A DNA stretch of 64,000 nt from Apostichopus japonicus. Taxonomy: Eukaryota > Echinodermata > Holothuroidea > Aspidochirotida > Stichopodidae. Both the position numbers and the translations under genes were made by a program. How positions within the stretch are numbered: the stretch's first letter is position 1; every line of letters begins with the position of its first letter. This document shows positions 11,840 through 25,000 of the stretch, in pieces. The DNA lies in NCBI RefSeq assembly GCF_037975245.1, contig NC_092565.1, positions 20,374,999 to 20,438,998 of the forward strand. The letters run 5' to 3'. The notes below the pieces were generated by a model. That model was not told the origin of the DNA. It made no database searches and worked only from the letters and a program-made list of their open reading frames with translations.

Positions 11840-13500
11840 GAACAAATACGTTCTCATTTTCAGGGCATTGATAGAGATGCTGAACAGCTTGCTACTGCTT
11901 ATCGTGGAGTTGTCTTATCTCAGTTTGAACCTAGCACAATTGATAATTTAAGGGAGATAATTAATGATACTGGAATTATGTGCTCCCCTAGTGATATATT
12001 TCCAAGAGATCTCTTACAAACTAATATTGATCTTCTTCTTCCTTGCATATGTCATCTTGTTAATTTGTGGCTCATTACTGCCATGGCAGTATGGATGGTC
12101 TTAATCTTGCTGATATTTCTCCTGTCATCAAAGGGAATGGCTTAGATCATAACAATTTAAATAATTATTCTCCAATCTATCTTTTTTGGGTAAATTGATT
12201 AATAGAGTTGTCCTTACAACGATTGAATACCCAAATGCATTCTAATAGCCTCAATATTTCCAGGCAATCTGCTTACAAAAAAAATACCATAGTTCCGAAA
12301 CCCTCCTTTTGAGGGTGACTAATGACATATTAGTTGCCAGTGACAGTGGACATGCCACTATGTGCTGGTACTCCTTGACTTAAGCTCGGCTTTGACACCC
12401 GGATTACCATAATGTTCTTTTGTTCGTATTATCTAATGAAATTGGTATTACTGGTATTGTCCTAAACTGGTTTAAAAGTTTTATTGTGGGCAGATCGCTA
12501 AGAGTATACAATAGGGGGCTGTTCTTCTAACGAGATAACAAGTAAGTGTGGTGTGGCGCAGGGATCTGATTTGGGTCCAGTCTTATTTAACATCATATTT
12601 GTTCACTTTACGCTGACGTTTCTAGAATGGGTTTTAATATTCATGGCTTCGCTGATGATCACCAGGTTTATATAAACACTGCAGGCACCATAATCAAGGA
12701 TCTGTTCTGGTTGATTATCTGCAATCCTCCTTTGGTAGTATTCAACGTTGGATGCGCAAATTTCATTTACAACTCAACCCTAGCAAGACCCAAATAATTG
12801 TATTTGGTCCCCCTCCTATACTAAAACTGATTCATATCAAGGGCGTTATTCTTAACACTGTTGGTTGTATACGTTTTGACCAAATTGTTCGAAACCTTGG
12901 TGTTCATTTTGACGATACCATGTCTTTTCGGCATCAAATCTGTTCACTTTAATCCAGGTGCTTTAAGAATCTAAGAAATATTTCTAAAATGCGGTGATAG
13001 CTTACCAAGTCTGAGTTAAGCACTATTGTCCAATCCATGGTTATTTCGCATATTGATTATTGTAACTCACTTTATTTTGGTATCAACCAATATTTATATG
13101 ATCAACTCCAATCTGCTCAAAATTTTGCTGCAAGATTGATATATGGGTAGAAACAGATATGATCACGTGACTGATCTATCTTCATGGGCTTAAAATGAAG
13201 GAGAGGGTGTACTTTAAAATAATATTGATTGTGTTTAAGTATGTTAGACGACTGCAGGGTCCTAAATATATCCATGATATGTTGGTAACCTCTGACCGTA
13301 GCAGAAATATGTTATTAAAAGAGCCTCCAGTTAAATCCTCGTATGGGTATCGCTCGTTTGCAAAGGCTGGACCTTTTGTGGAATAAGCTTCCTGACAGCC
13401 TTATAAAAGTCCAAAATGCTGCTACTTTTTTAAGAGGCAGTTAAAACACTATTTATTTGTCAATGGTTCTGATTTCAGCCAGAATCTCGACTAGGTTTAA
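11840..13500 (+). pseudogene. Decayed non-LTR retrotransposon (CR1/L2-like reverse transcriptase)
   Basis: Read across frames, the plus strand gives, in order: KKLEQIRSHFQGI near 11840; RQSAYKKN (QSAYR-type block) near 12260; VLLDLSSA near 12370; GIVLNWFKSF near 12455; FADDHQVY, the reverse-transcriptase active-site box, near 12645; HFDDTMSFRHQI near 12905; ISHIDYCNSLYFGI near 13050; and a C-terminal LWNKLPDSL near 13380. This order is that of CR1/L2-type LINE reverse transcriptases. Many frameshifts and stops make it dead. The 5' end is not defined, and the 3' end abuts a TA microsatellite. Confidence 0.85.
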
Positions 13501-13609
13501 CTTTTGTATCATTACTTTGATATTTATTTAGTTGTTTTCTAGCACAGCATTGCAACACCAGTTTCCTGTAGTAGTTGTGCTTATAATTATAAGCTTTTAT
13601 ATTATTATC

Positions 13610-13611
<2 letters not shown>

Positions 13612-13657
<46 letters not shown>
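13612..13657. repeat. TA dinucleotide microsatellite
   Basis: Uninterrupted (TA)n of about 45 bp just after the LINE remnant and just before a long inverted-repeat element. Confidence 0.95.
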
Positions 13658-13662
<5 letters not shown>

Positions 13663-13691
13663 ACGAAAATCCACGTTAGTCCAAAAGAAAA

Positions 13692-13926
13692 TATTATTAG
13701 AGAAAACAAGAAAAATAAGATATGACTCATAATTGACAAATAAGGAGTAAGTTTCAGAAAATCTAGCGTCATACTTTCATTGTGTTACATTTTGTACTTT
13801 CATTCGACTGCCAAGTATTGCTGACGAAGGTCCCAGGGGAACCAAAATTTCCAATATGTTTTCTAAAACTTACTCCTTATTTGTCAATTATGAGTCATAT
13901 CTTATTTCTCTGGTTTCTCTAATAAT

Positions 13927-13928
<2 letters not shown>
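13692..13928. mobile_element. Long inverted-repeat element (about 69-bp arms) with hammerhead-like core
   Basis: The left arm (13692-13760) and right arm (about 13860-13928) are near-perfect reverse complements; both carry AAGATATGACTCATAATTG. About 100 bp separate them. In the spacer, CTGACGA (13821-13827) is followed by GGTCCC...GGGGAACC and then AAAA. This resembles the conserved half of a hammerhead ribozyme (CUGANGA, stem II, GAAA), with the first G of GAAA changed. Such motifs are known in Penelope-like retroelements. TA microsatellites flank both sides. Confidence 0.7.
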
Positions 13929-13981
<53 letters not shown>

Positions 13982-13997
13982 TATATATATATATATA

Positions 13998-14037
<40 letters not shown>

Positions 14038-14060
14038 TATATGTATATATGTGTATGTGT
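13929..14060. repeat. TA/TATG microsatellite
   Basis: About 130 bp of TA repeats, interrupted by two TTAA steps and ending in TATG/TGTG repeats. It mirrors the TA tract on the other side of the inverted-repeat element. Confidence 0.95.
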
Positions 14061-14559
14061 GTGTGTTGTATCTTCTTCATATAAAATATTAACGAGGAAA
14101 TGATACGTGGTACAAATCATGAGAGAACTCAAATAATTATGATGTGTTTATTGAACATGTACCGGTATTCGAGTAGCTCATTTGAAGCAACTGACACAAT
14201 GTGATGTGTTGACATAAGAACAAAGAACCATATGATTATAAGTATTCAGTAACTCATCATTAGTCATATCAAGAGAATGGTACTACATGCCATTGAACTT
14301 TGAATGAACTATTAGTAAATTATTTCAAGTAGTATGCGATACTTTTCTCATAAACTACACCTGCCCTCCCCACTACCCCCATCCGTCAAATTTCTTCTTA
14401 TCACAGACAAATCAAGTATTCTTGCGTTGATGGCTTTCCAGAATATCTCTAGTACAAACGCAAACGGTCCCGCTGTTATTAGTTGTACCGTTGTTAGTAA
14501 ATTTTCTCACCATAGAGACATACATGTACGACGCTAATACTGTCTAGCCTAACGTTAGA

Positions 14560-14788
14560 ATAACAATGGATATTAGTTGTTGTTGTCAATCATAATGTTA
14601 GACAGGACCAACGACGGAGTGTAAGAATAAGGGGTGGTGATCAGTCATATCTTCTATTTCTAATAGCTCTCGACACACGACTTCCTATCCTGTTTAAAAG
14701 TTGGTTTTGCTGTATAGTCTTAGTTATATATATAGTTTTGCCAGTACATCAGAAAGGTCAAAGCTTTCAAGTGAGCAAGTGAACAAAG
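14560..14788 (+). promoter_or_regulatory. Candidate promoter and 5' untranslated exon of the MIF4G-like gene
   Basis: The coding exon at 16052 follows an acceptor (cttttcag, ending at 16035), so a 5' untranslated exon is expected. A donor AAAG|GTAGGT at about 14788 would end it. A TATATATA stretch lies near 14726. No transcript evidence; the assignment is positional. Confidence 0.25.
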
Positions 14789-15100
14789 GTAGGTAACAAA
14801 ATGCTTGTGTATTTCTTCGGAAGGTCAAACTTAGCGAAAACGTTACAACAGTAACACTTGTTAAATGTTAATACTACTACTAGGCCTGACGGCTTGGTTA
14901 GACTATCCTAGCTTAGTAATTAATCCACAGTAGTACTAAACCTAGGCCTGAGTTAGCCTAGCACTTAGTAACACAACAGTACCAATTAAGAATTCTGGGC
15001 CTAGGCCCTAGGCCTACAATCGGCCGAAACTTGCACAGTAAGTTATTGGCATAGGTGGTCTGTGGTCTGCTTTCAGTCCCACTCAGTGAGTTCTTTCAAG

Positions 15101-15389
15101 GCCGTGGCTATTCTTACGACTATTCGTAACAATTATTTATAAACTATTCTTACGACAAAGGCGAATTCAAGCGCAGTAGAGTAAATAAAGCATGCGCACT
15201 GCGCATGTAGTAGGGTTAGCCCTAACCCTAACTTTAACCCTAAACCCCAATCCTAGCCCTAACACTAACCCTAACCGGAAATTATTGTTACTCCTGGTCC
15301 TAAAAAATAGTACTCCTGTCATAAAAATAGCAACTGCGCATGCGTTATCGGAAATTATTCTCACGAACAGTCGTAAGAATAGCCACTTT
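15101..15389. mobile_element. Small TIR element (MITE) with a telomere-like TTAGGG/CCCTAA core
   Basis: The left end GTGGCTATTCTTACGACT (15104 on) and the right end (to 15386) are reverse complements over 24 bp with one mismatch. An 11-bp direct repeat, gttctttcaag, lies at exactly 15090-15100 and 15390-15400, as expected for a duplicated target. The middle (about 15211-15280) is a run of CCCTAA and CCCTAA-like units. GCGCATGC words flank the core on both sides. No coding capacity. Confidence 0.78.
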
Positions 15390-16051
15390 GTTCTTTCAAG
15401 TTGTACCCTTCACTAAGTTATGTACAGTGCACAATGTTTGTGATACAAATACCATAATTGAAAAACCATGTAAGGTTTCTTTCTGATCATCACTTGGATG
15501 ACAAGGTCTTTCTTTTTGCATGTTGGAAATGTCCAAAAAAACATCAAAATAACAAAGAATGACCAATATATACACAGTCAAGTAGGGGAGCTGTTTAGGT
15601 TTAATGGTGAAAAGAACGCAAGCTTCGTGCCAGTGAACTTCTCATGTAGGTGGATCATATGCATACAACATTTTGTCATTTTATATGTTTGGGAATATGT
15701 AGTTACAATGCAATATGTAGTTACAATGCAATCTGAATTTGATGTATATACGACTAGTTGTGCACAGGACAAAGACCAAATTTGATCTTGGTTGTCTTTA
15801 AAAAAAAAGAAATTGCTGTCAAGCCGATGCAAGGAAGGTGACATGAAGAATGTTACTAGTATAGTGATGGCTTGACCTGGACATGCTAAAATACATTGTC
15901 ATTTAATGTCACTTTGTAAAAGACACATTTAGGAACAAGCCTGCATCAAGTCTTTTTTACTAGTCTTAATTTTTGTACCAACTTCAAGAAAGTCAGTTTA
16001 ATCAACCAGATGTCTTATTTACTGAACCTTTTCAGATAAACTTGTATAAAC

Positions 16052-19000
16052 ATGGCGATGGGCCGTGGATTGACCTTGCAAATAGAGGATGGTTCCTATT
16101 CTCTGAACTCTTGGAATAGCATTCAGCCTGGAAGAGTCAAAAGTAAGTGTCTGTTGTTTATGTTTTATTACATACGTATGGTTTGTATACAGTTTATATA
16201 TGCTTCTAAGTTAACTTCTTCTGTGTACAGAATCCATTTTGCTTCCATTACCTTTAACTTTGGGAAATTTTTGTTTACCAAGTGAAAGGGCCAGACATCC
16301 TAGCAGCATATTCTTCAGAGGTTAACTGCCAAAAAAAAGAAGAATAGTAAGAACACATAATTTAAAAGAGACATATGGACAGACAGCTAAATTGGACAAT
16401 CTAAAAATGAATAGAGTAAAATTAGACAGAACATTAAATTTGTAAGTTACCATAAGTCCATAACAGGGTTTTTTTGTTTTGCAAAAGAAAGCCCTTTACA
16501 ACAACTTTTTCTGTGAACTGCCAGCCAGTTGGGACAATTCTGCAATGCCAATTACCACCCTATAGTCTCCCCTGATATCATTTTTTAAAGCACTCATACT
16601 GACAGTACAAACAGTTCCTCACCTTTATTTTAATAATGATGTGATATTCATACTGCTCAAAAAGACTGTCATTGCAAGTGCTTTGGAACACTTCTTTGAA
16701 GTAAGGTTTGTCATAGAAAAAAAATGGGTGCTACTGCAAAATTTCTTCATCCAACTATACTGGGAACAATTCAGTCTTCAAATTTTGTAAAGCAATTTGA
16801 AGTCCAGGCTCTGAACTTTCTCTGTAAACTTGCATAGCAATTTGCCCATTTTGAATAACATTTTGAGATGAATAGCATTTTGGGATACCAGATAAGTTAT
16901 TCCCAATGCTACTTGTCATTGTTTGGAAATTAAACCACTCAATGGACAATAGCTTTTCTAACTTAATCTTCCTACTAAATAACAAACATTATGTGAAAGC
17001 CTGAAAGGAAACCACAGGCAGCTTACTAGTCCTGAAATAAAATGGTTGTTTATCTTATTGACAATTAAGTTGAGGTGTGAATCTTAAGTTGAGAGGATAA
17101 GACATCAAGAAAACAGCACAGCAGTTACTGAGAAAGTGTGAAGAGCAAAAAAAAGGAATCCATCTTATTCACATTCCACACAGGATGTTTACTTATTAAG
17201 TCATTGCAGTCAACTACTTTGTCCCCTCACATTGACCAAAAAAAGGATTAATTGGTACTCACAGCTATGTTCAGGCTGTGTTAGTGTGTTTGCAGTGTAA
17301 AGAGTACACAAGTTATTTGTCACTTTGATCAAATGCAATGAAAGGATAATAAAGGATATTAAAGGATAATTTAGTCTCTTTGGTATTAACCTCTTAAAAC
17401 TGTATGATAATAATTATTATATAATTAATATATAATTATGATTAATTATTATTTAATTATTATATAATTATTATATAATTAAACTTTTGAAACCTACTGT
17501 ATTGTTTGTTTTCAATTTGTGTCACCATGTCACAACCAAACTTCAATACCTTGAAAACAAACCCCCTCCAAATCGAGCAGTTTATTGGCAAAGAAAACGT
17601 TAGCAATACTTACAGAGTACTCCCACACAAATGTTGTTACTGCAATAATTTAGGAATTGGTTTGATGTGTACAATGAAAGATAGTTGAGAAGGTTCAGTA
17701 AGACATTTTATTTTCATCCTTTCGTCATATTTGTTCATAGAATCGACAGAGACTCGCCAATCGCACGGCAAGAAGCTTGGGGGTCACTTTCAGCTGGCTG
17801 TTAATTTCCAGAAGCCAAAGCTTCCAGCTAAACAGTTGGTTACACCAGCAAGTCTCATGTCATCGACTCTCCAGCCCGGTCAGAAAAGTTTATCGAAGGA
17901 CCGGCCAAATTTTGAAGATGCCGCAGAGGATACATTCAGCGAGGACGAAGATAGCAGTCAGGACGAGGAGAATGATGACGATGATGACAGTGGTGATAGT
18001 GGCGACCAAAGAAAGGGCGCTTACAACTATCGTGATTCCATCCCGGTTTTATCAGACGGAGGAGATGGGAGTAGTGTCGACTCCAGCGACGAGGAAGAGT
18101 ATAGTAGTCACGCCGAGGAGGAGGATGCCATCGATTCCATGGAAGAAATACAAAGAGAGGAACTCGGTTTTACTCTCTTGAAAGACTCTAACAGATCCGA
18201 GGACGATAGCACAAGGGACAAGAGGAAAGTCGTGAGCTTATTGGGATCCATGTCTCCTTCCTCCGATAAAGAAAACTTGACAGACGACACAATTGTTAGG
18301 GTGAAAGGATCAGATAGAAACCAGAGTCAAAGGAATACTTCATCTGAACAGATGACAACTGGACTCGGGAGAATTGATCTTCACAATGTCGGCAACGATC
18401 AAAGCAAACAGCCCCTCACCGACTCTGCCAACACAACCATTATAACTGGAAATAAACCTATAATACTTAACGAGAATGCAGGGAGAGGCAGCTCGCAAAG
18501 ATCCTCCTTAGATAGAAATAAGAGAAACATCGACTACACTGTGACAGGTATTCAGCAAGAGAACCTGTTAATATCCGTACCTCCCAAGGGGGGCCAGTTG
18601 ATATCAGAGAAACCAATGGTAGGGCATCACACCCCTCCAGAACCAGAAATTATGTTTTGTGGCAGCAAGATAAGTCAACAGAGCAATAGGCTGTCTGCAA
18701 CAGCTGTACCTTTCGTGCCTCAAAAGCAAAACGACAGAATAAGAGAACGAGGTCCTAAAAGCCATTCCTGGATCGGACTCGATAACCAGGCAACATCCTG
18801 GTCATCTGGGTTTAACATTCAAGAAGAACATTCTGATGATGCTGGGGGAACTGGCCAGGGCAGTATCCAATGTAACGATATAGGTATAACTGATGACTCA
18901 CTGGTCAACCCAGATATTGGAAGGCATAAACCGCTTGGGTCTTTAACAACAACTACAAGTAATCCTACTGAATACCCTCAGCAAGGTCAAGGGTCAAGTA

Positions 19001-22000
19001 CTGGTATCACAGGAGGTGCATTAGCTAGGTCAACGTTTGAAAATGCCAGACAAGGATCTCCAATCCAGACGGATTTGAAGACCTCTAGGGAAGGGAGTCC
19101 GGGGTTCCCTGAGATGACTGTAAACAAACCAGCTATAAGAAATAACAGAAACCCCCTGTCAGAGATGCCTACGACATCCTTCACCGTGGTCCGTGGAACA
19201 GACGATCGAGCGGGGAGGACACAGGCCCCAGTGATATCAGTGAGAGGAGCAGGACAGGACAACAGGAGAGGAGGCCCATCACAGGATGGCGGTAGAGGGA
19301 TCGTATCAACTAGGTAAACAAAAAGTCTGCTTTTAAGTTAAAGTCACCAACTCTGCATATTCATCTTAATTTGTAGAGTGGGATCGTTGACTGAGTAATA
19401 AGTGGTCACTCCATTTTCAGGTATGATCAAGTCACTGTAGTGTTTTCATGGGAGAAAATATGCCACTAATCCATGATTCATTTTATGGGTGGATCCAGGG
19501 TTTAAAAAGGAAGCTGGTGTGGTCCTGAGAATGCTCTCCCAGAATCAGTTTAAAATGTTATATGTGAAATGGTGCATTTTTGTGGCATTTTAGACAACAA
19601 ATTTGGTCTAGATGGTCGGTCTTCATGCAGATTTGTGCTAATAACTACTAAATACTATAAACTACTTTATTTTTTATGTGGGGTTAAAAAAAGTAGGGGG
19701 AGGTCACGCCCTGTTTATGTAGGCCTGCCAATCTAATAATTTTGGTGAATGGGCGACTCAAGTTATGACTCATAATGACGCAGGTATCGGAGCTGACATT
19801 CCTCCAAATTCACCTCCCCTCTTTTCTGAACTGAAAAATTAACCCCCAAAAAAATAAATAATAATAATAATGGGAAAATTGACTCTTCTTGGAGTTTGCC
19901 TAAAGCAGTGAAATGTACTAATCATTTTACCATAAATTATGTCGAAATCCACTTTCCCCTCCCCAGATGGTGGTGTTAGTTTCACATCTATGCACTATAT
20001 AGAAAATATGATTTTAAAAACTTTTCATCATTGGTATTAAAGTGTACACTTGTGTCATTTCATTGCAGGATTCAACCAAGTGGGAAACTGTCTGATGCAG
20101 AGAGGACCAATGAATATGAATGGCGCAAGTTCAAAGTGGTTCGAAAAGTGAAAAAGGTGCATTTCAATATCTTTGAATCTCCCTGCTTATCGGTTACTTT
20201 TGTCAAACACAATGGATCTTGGGATGGTTGTATCAGTAATATTCATGTTTCGATGGTAGTGAAAACAATCTGAAAACATCTGATTCAACGACATGAAGAT
20301 GGGTTTTTATGTCGGAATAAAAATAATATTATTAAGAATGTTTTGTTTTAGTCTTCAAGACTAGTTGCCAAAATGTAACAAAAAAGGAGGATATCTTAAT
20401 TTGTTTGAAGGCAGGGTTTGAGCAAGGGCCTCTTGCTCTGTTAGAGGTAATTGCAAGCAATGTCTTGTCTTTCAGATATCCTGTTACCAGATAGGGGAAG
20501 GGAGAGGGAGGGGGGATGTTCTGGCAGGGGAAAAGAGGCAGGCGGGGTATCACAAATTTAAAAAGTGTGATTACATGCATGCTAATGGACAGTATTCTTT
20601 GAGACTTGATTTCATGAAGTTTTATATAAAGTGGGCATTGGTTTGATTGCATTATTAAAGTATTATTATTGTTCAAACACAACCAGTTTCTTCAAACTTT
20701 GTTAAGATTCTTAGGACAGCAAATAGACATCAGATTTCTGTTACAGTTATTATTTTTTCTTTCAGGTTTTAAAATCGGGAGGCGCCCAAGCTGGTAAACC
20801 CCGCCTGCCTGAAGATGTAACTGACCAACTCCTGGAAATTATTATTGATAGTAAGTGTTATAGTTTGGTATTACAACATTATTTGTTTTATATGGAGCAT
20901 TGATACCAATTTTATCGAGCATATTTATAAATTTGGGTATTCCAAAGTGATTATCTGCATGTATCACAATATAAATTACACAGACATGCTTACTATGGTC
21001 TTGAGTGCTTACAGGTACTCACTGGTAAGTTTGCGTATAATAATTAACATTTGCCTTAAATTGATGACCTCAATGTAATATTCCTTAGCAAAGAGAATGC
21101 AGCCATTGTAGCTTATCTGCTTAAAGTTTTATTCCAATCTTTCAAGGAAACTTTTTTGTTTGTTTTCTAATCTGTGTTGCTTGGGGCTCTTATGGGATCA
21201 ATATTAATGTAAACAAACTCTCTGTATGACCAAAACTTTTCAGAATAAAAAAGAAATTCGCTATCTTTGACCGAAAAATGCCAGGAGGGTTAGATTTGTT
21301 TCGCACATTTGCAATTATTTAATAATTTTGATACCCAAGTTGAACAGTAGTGCAATATGAGCTTATCATAGTCAAAACTAAGGCCTTTGAAAATAATCTT
21401 GATACCGCACTGCTTTACCGATAATTCCAAGGTCCTGTTTTGAAAATATAGAAGTAATGATTTTCATTTTTTCCAATTTTCTCTCCATATCACAGTGTCC
21501 GACTCTTTCCTGGTATTTGAAGATAAACCACAGGAGGTAGCGATAGTCCTGGAAGAAGTCATCTTACAAGCCGTAGAAGAAACGGCAGAGGATGACGACT
21601 ACCAGAGAGAGTTTATCACTCTACTCCAAAAGCTCTCCAGTAAGTATCAGTTTTGAAGTAAATATGCAATAAACTTTGGGAAATAGAGAAACAAATCCAA
21701 CAAACAGTCTTTTCTGGCTGGATTATGTATTTGATGGAAATGATGAAATGCATTTGATGTAATTAATTGTGAACATTGTTTATCATTGTGATTGTATCAT
21801 TGTTTATCAATGTGAACATTGTTTTACAATGTGAACATTGTTTATTAATGTGAACATTGTTATCAATGTGAACATTGTTATCAAATATCAATATGAACAT
21901 TGTTTATCATTGTGATTATCGATGTGAACATTGTTTATTTCTCCAACATTCTAGTCAAAAGTAGCATTTGAGTTGATACAGCTGCAGGAATAATGCTCAG

Positions 22001-25000
22001 TTGTGTAACAATATCTTAATCTCAGCACCATATGAGGGGGTTTGTTAGGACACCCCCTCCCCCACCATACTCAGGATTCCATTCAGAATGTTGTGATTGG
22101 GTCCTGACATTCTGGATTCGGGAGGAAGGGGGGAGGTGAAACTCCCAGGTGCCCCTACACTTCAAACAATGGTAAAGGTGCAAGAGATAAACATCGCATT
22201 CAGTGAATGCTCCAATGGCAGATGTACTTAGCAGACTGATTAATCTGTAAATGCTCAGAGTCAAAGGATATCTTGTTCTATAAAGTTTTCATTTGTTATT
22301 TTCTTTCAGGTATTATCAAGAACTTTGAGAAAGAGTTGAAGTCTGCTCTGAAGTTGGTTGAAGCTAAACATATTCAGGTAAGTTTGCTCAAGAAATAAGT
22401 AAATACAAAAAAAAAAGAAGAAAGATTTTAAGTGTAAAACTGCATAATAATCATGTTCAAATGTGAGATTAAAGGATCTTTCAAGTTGTTTGGTTTTATT
22501 GGTGGCAAAGTAAATCAGGAGGAAGTCAAACCTTACAGACATATTCTTGTCGTGTGAAACGTTTTTTCTCTCAAAGTCGTAAGTATATGATATTTAAATA
22601 GATCATTGCTATTCCACCGTTTTAGTCATTCAGGTAAATGCAGTCCAGTAATCTACAAAACTTAGGGCTATTCTAGTGGAAAGCAACCGGTACAAGATCT
22701 TTCAGCACTTGGTGTCACAAAATCCCATAAATCTAACATGTAGTATTTCAGTTATGCTAAATAAAAATAATAAAAAATATAAAAATCAAAGATAAGTGTT
22801 CTTTTCTTGATTGAGATAGAGCACTCTACAAACTTCATGTTTTGCCAGAATCATTTAAAATTCTTTCATGCCATCACATATGCCAAACATTTTTACTGCT
22901 AAGGGAACCTTCATTAAAATTCAATAGAGGAACTTTGTACAATTATACGCAAGGATTATTTATTAACGGTCATTATAGATTCTTTTGAAGTGAATTAGCT
23001 TCTTATGTTTTATTTATTAACCAAATAGCACACAAACTTCCTTGCTCCTGTCCATATTCTTGTCAAATTTATTTATTAATATTAGCATGGAAAGGCTGGT
23101 GCATGTTGTCTTAATAATGTATTCTCGAAAGGTTTGGGAACTTTATGTTCCATTTTGTTCTGTCATGAAGGCCTCTGCTGACAATATCTCACCAGTTTGA
23201 AACATTTCTTACCAGTTTGAAACTAACTAATTCAGATTTTTTTTTTTAGTTTGTTTGAATATATTCATTTATGTATATTAATTATCCATGAATAATTCCA
23301 ACAGGTTTGAACGACCTCAACTGTGCCTACAGTGGGGTAAAAAAAAAATACCTACCAAGCTCTGTGGAAAGAGGTGTTCCTGTTGCTGCATTCCTGGTCT
23401 TACAATCCAAGCATCCTTGCATCAATATATCTTTCTCCATCTCACTCTCTCCTTCAGGCTTTCACCGGTGCTCACACAGAGAAGATAGGTCTGTCTTATT
23501 GCAGATTTTTGGGTCGTCTGTTGTTTGGTTTCTCTGTTCTGCCGTGTCCCACCAAGGTGATGCTGGAGGAATTAATCTCCTTGTTAACAAATAAGTGGAT
23601 CATTTTCAATGAAAAGGTAAGTGTCTTTAATTTGTTTATTTCAAGAAAGATTGGAAAAAACAAGTAGCTTAGCCTTCCACACTTCAATTGCTGATGTTTG
23701 TAGGCCTAGCCTATCATAGTTTTGAGAATTGGGGGGGGGGGATTGGAATTACAACTGGTTTAGAATATCTTAGGATCTTTTTGCTCGTCTTAACACAAAT
23801 ACATTACTTGATGGCATTTTTATACATATAGCATTACTAGTAACTTGTTTGACTGTCTGGTGTGAAGTGGAACGTGATTATTGTGGTAGTCAAGTCCAAT
23901 CAGAAAGCTCCAAGAATATTTGATTTTTGACGACCTTCTCTTTTCAAAGATTGCATAACCTACCACCAGATTGTGGCGCAATGCAGCTTTAAGACTTTTG
24001 TAATGCAAAATTTGTTTATGTGTTAACAGGGCACAAATCATAATGCTGAAGTCACAGAGATGTCTTTCGCAAAATGCCTGAAGGTAGTAATGAAGGAGAT
24101 TGGACCTTGCTACCCTGAGAAAAAGTGGAAGAATCTTTTAGAGGCTGTACGAGGCCAAATCTTTGGCAAGAGATCACAGTGAGTTCGCTTTCATTTATGC
24201 TTTGAAAAAAAAAAATGGCTCAATAACTGAAACAAATTTATGTTAACAAAATTGAAAAACAAGAAATGATTAAATAATGAGTTTGTTGACAACAATGTAG
24301 GTTTACCATTGCGTAGCAATAGAAGTTGCAGCTGACATCACTGGAACTCTTTACTGTATGTCAATAATTCATTACTTCAGCACTGTCGTAGGAACAGAGT
24401 GTCAGATACTATTTCAGAGAAAACTGGGTCGTCACAGGCAGTATTCTGTTTGGTATTGTTTGCGACCTGTGTAAATGTTTCTTCTCTTAGTGCATCCATA
24501 CAAACAGAGGGTCATATACTGTCTCAGAATTCGAACGAATAGAATGTGGCCACAATTGTTGACCTGCATGGTTTGGTTTGTTCATCTCTTTAAAGAATTG
24601 TTATACAAACAGAAGACCAGATACTGTCCTTGAGTTGAAAACATTGATGGTTATAGACCATGTTCAGTATGGTTTTGTTGGTGACATGTGAACATGTTTC
24701 AACACTTCAACACTTGAGCACTTTTTCATTCTCAGACTCGGAAACACAGGAGACTACAAGCCTTGGATATTTCAAAATATGTTAACTTGATAGAGCAATC
24801 ACCAAGGTTTATTTCTACCCCCAATTTTATCTGTATTTCCAAAAGTCATAACATGATGCTATGAGTCCCTGTTTTTTTTCTAAGTCCCCAATGGTTGAAT
24901 TTCAAACAACAGTTTGAAATAAATCTTTCACTTTTCCTCTGCTGACATAATAATGTGATTGTTTATTTCTTTACATCAGAACTGTCAAAGAGATTTTCCT

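Noticed and set aside
11564-12145. 193-codon frame as a gene of its own
   Set aside because: Its second half is the decayed LINE protein (KKLEQIRSHF onward); the start is low-complexity G-rich sequence.
15192-15416. 74-codon frame with LTLTLN repeats
   Set aside because: Pure translation of the CCCTAA array in the MITE.
23306-23334. Possible extra exon of the MIF4G-like gene between 22377 and 23458
   Set aside because: Good-looking splice sites, but the required phase-0 reading begins GTT TGA, a stop.
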